A DNA stretch of 10,533 nt from the NCBI GenBank assembly GCA_905192935.1, contig CAJJMX010000045.1:1-10533 (forward strand). The letters run 5' to 3'. Positions 1-6,245 of the stretch are shown here, piece after piece. The number at the start of each line of letters is the position of its first letter. Position 1 is the stretch's first letter. A model generated the notes under the pieces. It ran no database searches. It was not told where the DNA came from and saw only the letters and a list, made by a program, of their open reading frames with translations. The translations under genes and the position numbers were made by a program. The stretch is from an uncultured Mailhella sp. Its GTDB lineage: Bacteria > Desulfobacterota > Desulfovibrionia > Desulfovibrionales > Desulfovibrionaceae.

Positions 1-512
1 TGGATTCCATACGGGCCGGACGCTGGCTTCAGCCCTTCGTGCTCGAAGCCATGAAAACGCCCGTCATTCCCCTTTCCGGCGGAAGAAAAAGGCTTACCGT
101 GCGCGCACGGCACACCTTCGCTCTCGGCGAAATGACCTCCATTTTCCGGCGCGTGTGGAAATGGGTCATCGTGGGCGTGGCCATAGGCGCGGCCCTGCAC
201 GGCCTCGTGCCCGCCAACTGGTTTGCCGAAAATCTCGGCGCGGGCGAGTGGTGGACCGTGCCTGCCGCCGTCATCGTGGGCATTCCCCTCTACTCCAACG
301 TCACCGGCATAGTGCCCGTCATGGAAGGGCTGCTCACCAAGGGCATGCCCATAGGCACCACCATGGCCTTCTGCATGTCCGCCGTGGCCGCCAGCATCCC
401 CGAAGTCGTCATGCTCAGACAGATCATGACCGCAAAGCTCCAGGCCGCCTTCATAGGCTACCTGTGGGTGGTCTTCACCCTCACCGGCTGGCTTCTCAAC
501 GCGCTGTTCTAA
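1..512 (+). CDS. ArsP/UPF0718-type permease, 3' part (5' end outside window)
   Basis: This is the C-terminal 169 residues of a polytopic inner-membrane permease. The frame is open from base 3 and stops at TAA 510-512, so the start lies upstream of the window. About four hydrophobic stretches are visible: near bases 155-215 (VWKWVIVGVAIGAALHG), 255-330 (VPAAVIVGIPLYSN and following), 340-405 and 445-510. The glycine/proline-rich VGIPLYSNVTGIVPV stretch and the following SIPEVVML helix resemble the second half of the predicted permease family PF03773 (ArsP_1/DUF318). Characterised members export organoarsenicals or metals; the substrate here cannot be read from the sequence. The visible part has only one cysteine, so it shows no cysteine metal site. 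The next gene is a CxxC mini-thioredoxin, a partner often seen beside this family, which supports the call. Confidence is good for the family and low for the substrate. Confidence 0.8.
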   Translation, partial: DSIRAGRWLQPFVLEAMKTPVIPLSGGRKRLTVRARHTFALGEMTSIFRRVWKWVIVGVAIGAALHGLVPANWFAENLGAGEWWTVPAAVIVGIPLYSNVTGIVPVMEGLLTKGMPIGTTMAFCMSAVAASIPEVVMLRQIMTAKLQAAFIGYLWVVFTLTGWLLNALF

Positions 513-520
513 GAAAGAGT

Positions 521-600
521 TTGCGGGGGAAGGGAGTCCCCTTTCCCCCGCCCCCCATCCCTTTTCAAAACTTTTTGTTTGGGACGCCTCGCTCCGGCGG
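521..600 (+). other. G/C-rich hairpin element between permease and thioredoxin genes
   Basis: Nine bases after the permease stop, GGGGGAAGGG (525-534) can pair with CCC-T-TTCCCCC (539-549), with one bulged T and a four-base loop. A run of C follows, then a T-rich stretch around 561-580. The T-rich tract lies more than 10 bases past the stem, so this is not a textbook intrinsic terminator. It could attenuate transcription between the two genes, stabilise the permease mRNA 3' end, or be one copy of a dispersed intergenic repeat. A second weak stem, GGCGGAA (596-602) with TTCCGCC (622-628), follows. The pairing is seen directly; the role is inferred. Confidence 0.45.
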
Positions 601-744
601 AACATGACAAACAAGGAACCTTTCCGCCTTCGTGAAGCGCCCCGGCCACGCGGGTTCCCCTCACGTTACGGTTCCCGCGCCCCACGTTCTTCCCTGCCGC
701 GTCCTTTGCAGACGCGACAAAAAACTCCAGATGAAGAGGTTGCC

Positions 745-993
745 ATGCTCATCAAAGTCTTCGGCCCCGGCTGCTCCAAGTGCAAGGAAACCGAACATAT
801 CGTCCTCGAGGCTGTAGAAGCCTCAGGCATGAATGCCGACGTGAAAAAGGTCTCCGACCTGCGTGAAATGATGGCCGCAGGCGTTCTTTCCACCCCCGCC
901 GTCACCATCAACGGCACTCTCGTCTGCTCCGGCCGTGTGCCCTCCAAGGAAGAGGTCGTCTCCTGGATCATGACCGAGGCTGAAAAGAACTGA
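745..993 (+). CDS. Small CxxC thioredoxin-like protein (redox-active disulfide protein 2 type)
   Basis: This 82-residue cytoplasmic thioredoxin-fold protein begins MLIKVFGPGCSKC. The active-site pair is C10-S-K-C13 at the end of the first strand. S50-P51 (LSTPAV) supplies the cis-proline opposite the disulfide, followed by a short beta strand (AVTINGTLV) and the GRVPS turn typical of the MTH895/TM0996 family. The size suits that family, which is smaller than classical thioredoxin. I chose ATG 745 because GAAGAGG (733-739) sits five bases upstream and the thioredoxin fold begins at once. An in-frame ATG at 604 would add 47 Arg/Pro-rich residues that look like translated non-coding DNA. The gene lies 232 bases after an ArsP-type permease, where it may supply reducing equivalents or cycle a bound metal(loid). 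C61, just after the central strand, is an extra cysteine. The fold is confident; the partner and role are inferred. Confidence 0.88.
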   Translation: MLIKVFGPGCSKCKETEHIVLEAVEASGMNADVKKVSDLREMMAAGVLSTPAVTINGTLVCSGRVPSKEEVVSWIMTEAEKN

Positions 994-1055
994 GCAGTTT
1001 TGCGTGAAAAGGGAGGACGCGGGACAATTACTGTTCCTGCTGCCTTTCCTGCCTT

Positions 1056-1121
1056 AAAAAATCGCCCCGCTCCTCGGGCTTTTCCTGTCAGGAGCAGGAG
1101 CCTTGAGAGCGGGGCTTTTTT
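1056..1121. terminator. Bidirectional intrinsic terminator between trx-like gene and alaA
   Basis: GCCCCGCTC (1064-1072) pairs perfectly with GAGCGGGGC (1107-1115). On the + strand the stem is followed by six T (1116-1121). On the - strand the matching run is A 1056-1061, two bases outside the stem. The 34-base loop holds a second small hairpin (TCCTG-T-CAGGA, 1083-1093). The element lies between convergent genes and can serve both. Confidence 0.85.
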
Positions 1122-1151
1122 CAAGGATGGCCACAGCCGCCCGCGTGGATT

Positions 1152-1170
1152 GCGTCGGCCGGGCTGACGC
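1152..1170 (-). other. GC-rich hairpin just after the alaA stop codon
   Basis: GCGTC (1152-1156) pairs with GACGC (1166-1170), and the stem can continue through a G-U and a GC pair. It begins three bases past the alaA stop codon. It has no T run of its own; the bidirectional terminator lies about 30 bases further on. It may protect the alaA mRNA 3' end. Confidence 0.4.
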
Positions 1171-1172
1171 GC

Positions 1173-2387
1173 CTAGCGACGGTATTCACGCAGGAACGCG
1201 GCCAGCTTGTCCACCGCCTCCTCCAGAATGGAGATGCGCGGCAGATAGACGATACGGAAGTGGTCGGGCTTTTTCCAGTTGAAGCCGGAGCCGGGCACGA
1301 AGAGTATGCGGGTCTCGCGCAGGCAGTCCAGAGCGAACTGGGTATCGTCGGTAATATTGTAGCGTTCAGTGTCGATCTTGGGAAAGATGTAGAAGGCGGC
1401 CTTCGGCTTTTTGGCGGAGATGCCGGGCACGCTGTTGAGGGCCTCATAAATGAAGTTGCGCTGTTCATAGATGCGGCCGCCGGGCACGATGTACTCGTTC
1501 ACGCTCTGGTAGCCGCCGAGAGCCGTCTGAATGATGGACTGTCCGGGCACGTTGGAGCACAGACGCATGTTGGAAAGCATGTTTATGCCGGCAATGTAGT
1601 CTGTGGCCAGGCTCTTGTTGCCGCTCAGGATCATCCAGCCCACACGGAATCCGCAGACCATGTGCGACTTGGAAAGACCGCTGAAGGTCACGCAGAAAAG
1701 ATCAGGGGCAAGAGAGGCGATGGACACGTGCTTTTCGCCGTCCATGACGAGACGGTCATAGATTTCATCGGAAAAGATGATGAGCTCGTGTCGTCTGGCG
1801 ATTTCCACGATGCGCTCGAGCACATCCACGGGATAGAGCGCGCCCGTGGGGTTGTTGGGATTGATGATGACAAGAGCCTTGGTCCTGTCGGTAATCTTGC
1901 TTTCCATATCCTCGAGGTCGGGATACCAGTCGGACTCCTCGTCGCAGATATAGTGCACGGCCTTGCCGCCGGCGAGATTGGCGCAGGCAGTCCACAGCGG
2001 ATAGTCGGGAGAGGGGATGAGGATCTCGTCGCCGTTGTTGAGCAGCGCCTGCATGGAAAGCTGAATAAGTTCGCTTGCGCCGTTGCCCGTATAGATATCC
2101 TTCATGGTGACATTGGGGATGTTCTTTATCTGGGCATACTGCATGATGGCCTTGCGGGCGGAAAATATGCCGCGCGACTCGGAATAGCCCTGGGACTGCA
2201 CGATGGAATCGCGCATGTCGAATATGACTTCTTCCGGCGCGGAAAAGCCGAATGGCGCAGGGTTGCCGATATTCAGCTTGAGGATTTTCATGCCGCTTTC
2301 TTCCATGCGGGCGGCTTCGTCCACCACAGGTCCGCGCACGTCGTAAAGCACGTTGTCGAGCTTGCTGGATTTTGAAAAGGTTCTCAT
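1173..2387 (-). CDS. alaA: Alanine aminotransferase (AlaA-type, PLP class I/II)
   Basis: This 404-residue PLP enzyme should interconvert pyruvate + glutamate with alanine + 2-oxoglutarate in the cytoplasm. It follows E. coli AlaA (YfbQ, about 405 residues) almost end to end as I remember that sequence. Shared blocks include KSSKLDNVLYDVRGPV at the N terminus, LKLNIGNPAPFGF (37-48), GNGASELI (101-108), SPDYPLWTA (126-134), INPNNPTGA (175-183), SDEIYD (206-211), PGGRIYEQRN and DHFRIVYLPR. The catalytic lysine is K240 in FSGLSKSHMVCGFRVGW; D207 and R248 are the usual PLP-nitrogen and phosphate contacts. AlaA proteins usually read SKTYRVAGFR, so S-H-M-V-C is a local variant. GGGAG lies six bases before ATG 2387. 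I saw no convincing promoter upstream. The gene is divergent from ppdK, which also handles pyruvate. A relaxed aromatic or branched-chain specificity cannot be excluded. Confidence 0.93.
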   Translation of the reverse strand: MRTFSKSSKLDNVLYDVRGPVVDEAARMEESGMKILKLNIGNPAPFGFSAPEEVIFDMRDSIVQSQGYSESRGIFSARKAIMQYAQIKNIPNVTMKDIYTGNGASELIQLSMQALLNNGDEILIPSPDYPLWTACANLAGGKAVHYICDEESDWYPDLEDMESKITDRTKALVIINPNNPTGALYPVDVLERIVEIARRHELIIFSDEIYDRLVMDGEKHVSIASLAPDLFCVTFSGLSKSHMVCGFRVGWMILSGNKSLATDYIAGINMLSNMRLCSNVPGQSIIQTALGGYQSVNEYIVPGGRIYEQRNFIYEALNSVPGISAKKPKAAFYIFPKIDTERYNITDDTQFALDCLRETRILFVPGSGFNWKKPDHFRIVYLPRISILEEAVDKLAAFLREYRR

Positions 2388-2914
2388 CGTAGACTCCCGT
2401 CCTTTCCTTTTTCATTAACTAACTGCGCCGACTATGGAATGCCGCCACAAAGGCAACCGTAGCACTATTCCTTCCGGACGCAAACAAAAACCTCGCCACT
2501 TTCAAAAAATTATCGGTATTCCACAGGTTTTTCCTCGCTCCCGGCACTTTTTTCTCTTCAGACAGAACAAAAAAAGAATGAAAAGCAGCTGCGCCGTCGT
2601 CGCCGTTGTCTGCTTCTGCAAAGAGAAGCCGGAACTAGTCGGCAGCACCAATGAAAAAAACTTTCTGTACGGGACTCTTCTCCGGCTTTCTTCCTTGCGG
2701 GATTCTCCCGGTCGCTTCCGAAGCGCCGTTCTGTCCCATGTTCCGTCCTTAAACAATACGCGGCCTCCGTTGTCCCTCCGGCCCTTTGCTGAGCAGACAT
2801 GCATGTTTTCAGGCTCGGCAAAAGCAGGTCATGCGATTTTCCCCCGAGGAACGCCAAGGAGAGATTCTGCCCATCGAAAGCTCTGCAGAAGACTTTTCAT
2901 TTTTCTTTCCCGTA

Positions 2915-2943
2915 TTGACCGGAAGACGGGAGTTTCGTATCCT
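2915..2943 (+). promoter_or_regulatory. Sigma70-type promoter of ppdK
   Basis: TTGACC (2915-2920) and TATCCT (2938-2943) are separated by exactly 17 bases, giving good -35 and -10 matches. Transcription should begin near 2950, leaving a leader of about 40 bases that contains the Shine-Dalgarno site. This placement also argues that the long in-frame extension upstream is not translated. Confidence 0.7.
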
Positions 2944-2973
2944 GAAGCAAAGAACTGTCACCCTCTAGCGATG

Positions 2974-2980
2974 AAGGAGA
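2974..2980 (+). promoter_or_regulatory. Shine-Dalgarno site that sets the ppdK start
   Basis: AAGGAGA at 2974-2980 lies eight bases before ATG 2989. The other nearby ATG (2971) overlaps this site and has no upstream match, so 2989 is the likely start. Confidence 0.8.
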
Positions 2981-2988
2981 ACGTCCAT

Positions 2989-5637
2989 ATGCGGTACGTG
3001 TATCTGTTCCACGAAGGGAATGCACAGATGAAGAGTCTGCTGGGCGGCAAGGGCGCGAATCTGGCGGAAATGACCAATCTCGGCCTGCCCGTGCCCTACG
3101 GCATGACCATTTCCACCGACGCCTGCCGCGACTACTATGCCAGCGGGGGCAAATTTCCCGAAGGACTCGTGGACGAGGTGACGGCAGCCCTTGCCCGGGT
3201 GGAGGAAAGGGTGGGCAAAAAGTTCGGGGACGAACACGACCCGCTCCTTCTTTCGGTACGCTCCGGCGCAGTGTTCTCCATGCCCGGCATGATGGACACC
3301 ATTCTGAACCTCGGTCTCAACCGGGCCACCTTCCAGGCGCTGGCCAGACTCACGAACAATCTCTGGTTTGCCTGCGACACCTACCGCCGCTTCATCCAGA
3401 TGTTCTCCGACGTGGTGATGGAAGTCTCCAAGGAGAAATTTGAGCACATCCTCGAGGAACAGAAGGCCGTTCAGGGCGTGAAGCTCGATCAGGAACTTTC
3501 CGTCGAGTCTCTTCAGACCGTCATCGAACGCTACAAGGACCTGTATCGGCAGGAAGTGGGCAGCGACTTTCCCGAAGACGTGCGCGAACAGCTGCTTCTC
3601 GCCATTGAGGCCGTGTTCCGCTCGTGGAACAATCACCGCGCCATCGTCTACCGCACCATCAACAAGATAGACCACAATCTCGGCACGGCCGTGAACATTC
3701 AGTCCATGGTATTCGGCAACATGGGCGACAACTCCGGCAGCGGCGTGGCCTTCACGCGCAATCCCTCCACCGGAGAGAAGAAGCTCTACGGCGAATACCT
3801 CTTCAATGCTCAGGGCGAAGACGTGGTGGCCGGCGTGCGTACGCCGAAGCCCATCGCCAGACTGGCCGATGAAATGCCGGAAATCTACAATCAGTTCAGC
3901 AACATTGCCGAGACACTGGAAACACATTACCGCGACATGCAGGACATAGAGCTCACCATAGAACGCGGAAAGCTCTTCATCCTGCAGACCAGGAACGGCA
4001 AGCGCACGGCTCAGGCCGCGCTCAGGATCGCCTGCGACATGGTGGAAGAGGGACTCATCAGCAAGAAGGAAGCCGTTCTGCGCATCGATCCCGAACACCT
4101 TGCCAACGTGCTGCACCGGCAGATAGACAGCTCCGCCAATCCCACAGTGCTGGCCACGGGCCTTGCGGCCTCGCCCGGCGCGGCCTTCGGCTCCGTAGTC
4201 TTCGACGCCAACGAGGCCGAGCATCTGGGCCGCATGGGCGCGAAGGTCATTCTCGTGCGTGTGGAGACCACGCCGGACGACATTCACGGCATCGTGCAGG
4301 CTCAGGGCATCCTGACGAGCCGCGGAGGCATGACCAGTCACGCGGCCGTGGTCACGCGCGGCATGGGCAAGCCGTGCGTGTGCGGATGTGAAGCCGTGAC
4401 CGTGGATTACGACAGTCAGCAGTTCACCGTGGGCGACACCGTGGTGAAGAAGGGAGACCTCATTTCCATAGACGGCACCACAGGACGCGTCATTCTCGGT
4501 GCGGTCCCCTTGAAGGATCCCGAACTTTCCCATGAATACCAGACCATTCTCGGCTGGGCCGACGAGTTCCGTGAACTTAAGGTACGCGCCAATGCCGACA
4601 CCCCCGAAGATGCCGAAAAATCCCGCCGCTTCGGAGCGGAAGGCATAGGCCTCACCCGCACGGAACACATGTTCATGGCGCAGGAACGTCTGCCCTACGT
4701 GCAGAAGATGATCCTTGCCGAGACCACGGAAGAGCGCACCGCCGCCCTGCTTCCCCTGCAGATCATGCAGGAAAACGACTTCTACGGGATTTTGAAGGCC
4801 ATGAACGGTCTGCCCGTATGCATACGCCTGCTCGATCCGCCGCTGCATGAATTCCTGCCGAGCCTCGACAAGCTGCTCGTCGAAACCACGGAACTGCGCG
4901 TGCGCGGCGACAATCCCGACCTGCTTGCCGAAAAGGAACGCCTCCTGGCTCAGGTGGAAAAGCTGCACGAAGTCAACCCCATGCTCGGTCATCGAGGCTG
5001 CCGTCTCGGCATCACCTATCCCGAAGTGTACGAAATGCAGATGTACGCCATCTTCAACGCGGCCTCCAGACTCGCGAGAGACGGCTATACTCCGCTGCCG
5101 GAGATAGAAATTCCCCTCACCATCAGCCTTGCGGAAATGGCCATGCTCAAGGAACGCTGCGACCGCATCGCCAAGGAGTGCATGGAACTGCACAAGGTGG
5201 AATTCCCCTATCTGTGCGGCAGCATGATAGAACTGCCGAGAGCCGCCCTGCTCGCCGGAGAAATAGCCGAGGCCGCGGAGTTCTTCAGCTTCGGCACCAA
5301 CGACCTTACCCAGACCTGCTTCGGCTTCAGCCGCGACGATGCCGAAGGCAAGTTCCTCCCCGTGTACATCAACCAGCACATTCTCAAGGACAATCCCTTC
5401 GCCGTGCTCGACCGCAAGGGCGTGGGCAGACTCATGGAAATAGCCATAGCCGAAGGCCGCAAGACCAGGCCCGGCCTCATGATAGGCATCTGCGGTGAAC
5501 ACGGCGGCGACCCCAGTTCCGTGGAATTCTGCCATCAGGCAGGACTCGACCTTGTGAGCTGCTCTCCCTACCGCATCCCCATAGCCAGACTCGCCGCTGC
5601 TCAGGCTGCTCTCAACTATCCGAGAAACAAGGAATAA
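2989..5637 (+). CDS. ppdK: Pyruvate, phosphate dikinase
   Basis: This 882-residue enzyme catalyses pyruvate + ATP + phosphate to and from PEP + AMP + PPi (EC 2.7.9.1) in the cytoplasm. Its length matches bacterial PPDK (about 875-880). The N-terminal ATP-grasp domain (about 1-340) contains GGKGANLAEM, FSMPGMMDTILNLGLN and NSGSGVAFTRNPSTGE. The swivelling phosphohistidine domain carries H451 in GGMTSHAAVVTRGMGKPC. The C-terminal PEP/pyruvate barrel (about 520-882) has GIGLTRTEHMF, LDPPLHEFLP, GHRGCRLGITYPE, E748 in SMIELPRAAL, N771/D772 in FSFGTNDLTQ, and the proton-donor cysteine C835 in IGICGEHGGDP. All catalytic residues seem intact. PEP synthase is excluded by the PPDK-specific SMPGMMDT and FGTNDLTQTCFGFSRDD context. 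The gene stands alone behind its own promoter, with no PPDK regulatory-protein gene beside it in the window. It is likely used for PEP formation from pyruvate or for PPi-linked glycolysis; the direction cannot be read from sequence. Confidence 0.97.
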   Translation: MRYVYLFHEGNAQMKSLLGGKGANLAEMTNLGLPVPYGMTISTDACRDYYASGGKFPEGLVDEVTAALARVEERVGKKFGDEHDPLLLSVRSGAVFSMPGMMDTILNLGLNRATFQALARLTNNLWFACDTYRRFIQMFSDVVMEVSKEKFEHILEEQKAVQGVKLDQELSVESLQTVIERYKDLYRQEVGSDFPEDVREQLLLAIEAVFRSWNNHRAIVYRTINKIDHNLGTAVNIQSMVFGNMGDNSGSGVAFTRNPSTGEKKLYGEYLFNAQGEDVVAGVRTPKPIARLADEMPEIYNQFSNIAETLETHYRDMQDIELTIERGKLFILQTRNGKRTAQAALRIACDMVEEGLISKKEAVLRIDPEHLANVLHRQIDSSANPTVLATGLAASPGAAFGSVVFDANEAEHLGRMGAKVILVRVETTPDDIHGIVQAQGILTSRGGMTSHAAVVTRGMGKPCVCGCEAVTVDYDSQQFTVGDTVVKKGDLISIDGTTGRVILGAVPLKDPELSHEYQTILGWADEFRELKVRANADTPEDAEKSRRFGAEGIGLTRTEHMFMAQERLPYVQKMILAETTEERTAALLPLQIMQENDFYGILKAMNGLPVCIRLLDPPLHEFLPSLDKLLVETTELRVRGDNPDLLAEKERLLAQVEKLHEVNPMLGHRGCRLGITYPEVYEMQMYAIFNAASRLARDGYTPLPEIEIPLTISLAEMAMLKERCDRIAKECMELHKVEFPYLCGSMIELPRAALLAGEIAEAAEFFSFGTNDLTQTCFGFSRDDAEGKFLPVYINQHILKDNPFAVLDRKGVGRLMEIAIAEGRKTRPGLMIGICGEHGGDPSSVEFCHQAGLDLVSCSPYRIPIARLAAAQAALNYPRNKE

Positions 5638-5669
5638 CAACCGATTTTCCGTAACCTGTCACTGCCATG

Positions 5670-5712
5670 GAGACCGCCTCAGGGGAAGAAGAGGAACCCC
5701 TCGGGCGGTCTC
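5670..5712 (+). terminator. Strong hairpin after ppdK, probable 3' end or weak terminator
   Basis: GAGACCGCC (5670-5678) pairs with GGCGGTCTC (5704-5712). Inside, AGGGG (5681-5685) pairs with CCCCT (5697-5701) across a 2x2 internal loop. The stem starts 32 bases after the ppdK stop. No T run follows on either strand (the + strand continues AACTTAAAAA), so it may stop transcription poorly and act mainly as an mRNA 3' end. Confidence 0.55.
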
Positions 5713-6132
5713 AACTTAAAAACGGCAGGAAGGACCGTGTGCAAGGCTCCGGTCGAGAAACCTTAAAAAAGTCCCCGGCCGATCACGTTTCTCCCGGCCC
5801 GTCGGTCTGAGACGGACGCCGTGCGGCGGAGGGATGAAGAGCAGGAAGCGGGCGGGATAAAAGGGACCGCCCCTGTGTTCCGAAAAACAGGGACATCTCA
5901 GTCTCCTGCCCCTGGCGGGTACGCCTGTGATAAAAATCCGCAGGGCCGCAGCCCGGCATCAGCGATGCCTGAAGAACATGTTCCGGCGCGATGAACCGCG
6001 TCATGAGAGAAAGACGCCGGTGTACGACACTCCGGCTTTTCACTCCGTCCCTGCCCCCGCGCTCTCAGGCCTCGGACAACGACGGAAATCCGGCCACGGC
6101 AGAACAGGACGGCAGCGGACATACCAGTCCCT
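5713..6132. other. Gene-free region rich in stem-loops; possible structured RNA
   Basis: No credible protein gene was found; the short open frames here are Arg/Pro-rich and match nothing I recognise. The stretch contains consecutive small hairpins. They are GGGCGG/CCGCCC (5850-5855 with 5867-5872), CCCTGT/ACAGGG (5871-5876 with 5887-5892), GGCG/CGCC (5914-5917 with 5922-5925), GGGC/GCCC (5943-5946 with 5951-5954), GGCAT/ATGCC (5955-5959 with 5965-5969) and CCGGCG/CGCCGG (5983-5988 with 6015-6020). GCAGGA (5841-5846) can pair with TCCTGC (5904-5909), enclosing the first two. GAACATGTTC (5973-5982) is a perfect palindrome. On the - strand a weak GGCCG/CGGCC stem (plus-strand 5777-5781 and 5795-5799) precedes six T (5770-5765). 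The stems are observed; an RNA product is speculation, since short stems also arise by chance in GC-rich DNA. Confidence 0.3.
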
Positions 6133-6167
6133 AAAAAAACTGTCTATCCGGCGGCCAGATCAGACAG
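6133..6167 (-). terminator. Second minus-strand intrinsic terminator downstream of ddh
   Basis: Read on the minus strand, CTGTCT (6167-6162) pairs with AGACAG (6145-6140). The stem continues inward through ATC/GAT after a one-base bulge, then GG/CC around a short loop. Seven T (6139-6133) follow immediately. The form is classical. It is the second in a tandem pair behind ddh. Confidence 0.7.
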
Positions 6168-6184
6168 CGTCGCCTGCCGTCATG

Positions 6185-6223
6185 AAAAAATGCCCGTTAC
6201 TCCCTGCTGGGAATACCGGGCAT
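6185..6223 (-). terminator. Intrinsic terminator of ddh
   Basis: On the minus strand ATGCCCG (6223-6217) pairs with CGGGCAT (6196-6190). An inner TCCC/GGGA pairing tightens the stem. The final T of the stem joins a run ending at 6185. It begins 22 bases after the ddh stop codon. Confidence 0.85.
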
Positions 6224-6245
6224 CTGAAGTTCAGGGCCGTGTCAA

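Larger units (their letters stand above)
2388..2988. other. Gene-free divergent intergenic region, alaA to ppdK
   Basis: No convincing gene lies in these 601 bases. The ppdK frame is open back to 2434, but the translation (Arg/Ser/Pro/Phe-rich) looks like no protein family and is not needed for PPDK. The ppdK promoter is at 2915-2943. A 10-bp stem-loop, TTTGCTGAGC (2785-2794) with GCTCGGCAAA (2813-2822) and one G-T pair, encloses the palindrome ACATGCATGT (2797-2806). It lies about 95 bases upstream of the promoter and could be an operator or an untranscribed relic. Confidence 0.6.

Noticed and set aside
604..744. In-frame 47-residue extension of the thioredoxin-like protein
   Set aside because: It is Arg/Pro-rich and overlaps the intergenic hairpins. 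A better ribosome site precedes ATG 745, where the thioredoxin fold begins.
1260..2375. 371-codon open frame antisense to alaA
   Set aside because: Same codon-bias artefact. The sense protein aligns end to end with AlaA, and the antisense product looks like no family.
2651..2752. 33-codon frame starting MKKTFCTGLFSGFLPC, like a short signal or lipoprotein leader
   Set aside because: No Shine-Dalgarno sequence precedes it, it has no downstream partner in frame, and it is too short to support as a gene.
2434..2988. In-frame N-terminal extension of ppdK (185 extra residues)
   Set aside because: PPDK length, the promoter at 2915-2943 and the AAGGAGA site at 2974-2980 all point to ATG 2989. The extension has no family features.
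2965..5640. 891-codon open frame antisense to ppdK
   Set aside because: It is codon-aligned with ppdK and follows from the absence of TTA/CTA/TCA codons. Its product is His/Gly/Ala/Val-rich with no recognisable domain, while the sense strand is an intact PPDK.
5898..5970. Minus-strand GACTGAGATG resembling part of a TPP riboswitch
   Set aside because: The other conserved TPP segments (ACC-TTGAACCTGATC type) are missing, and the stretch is not upstream of a thiamine gene.
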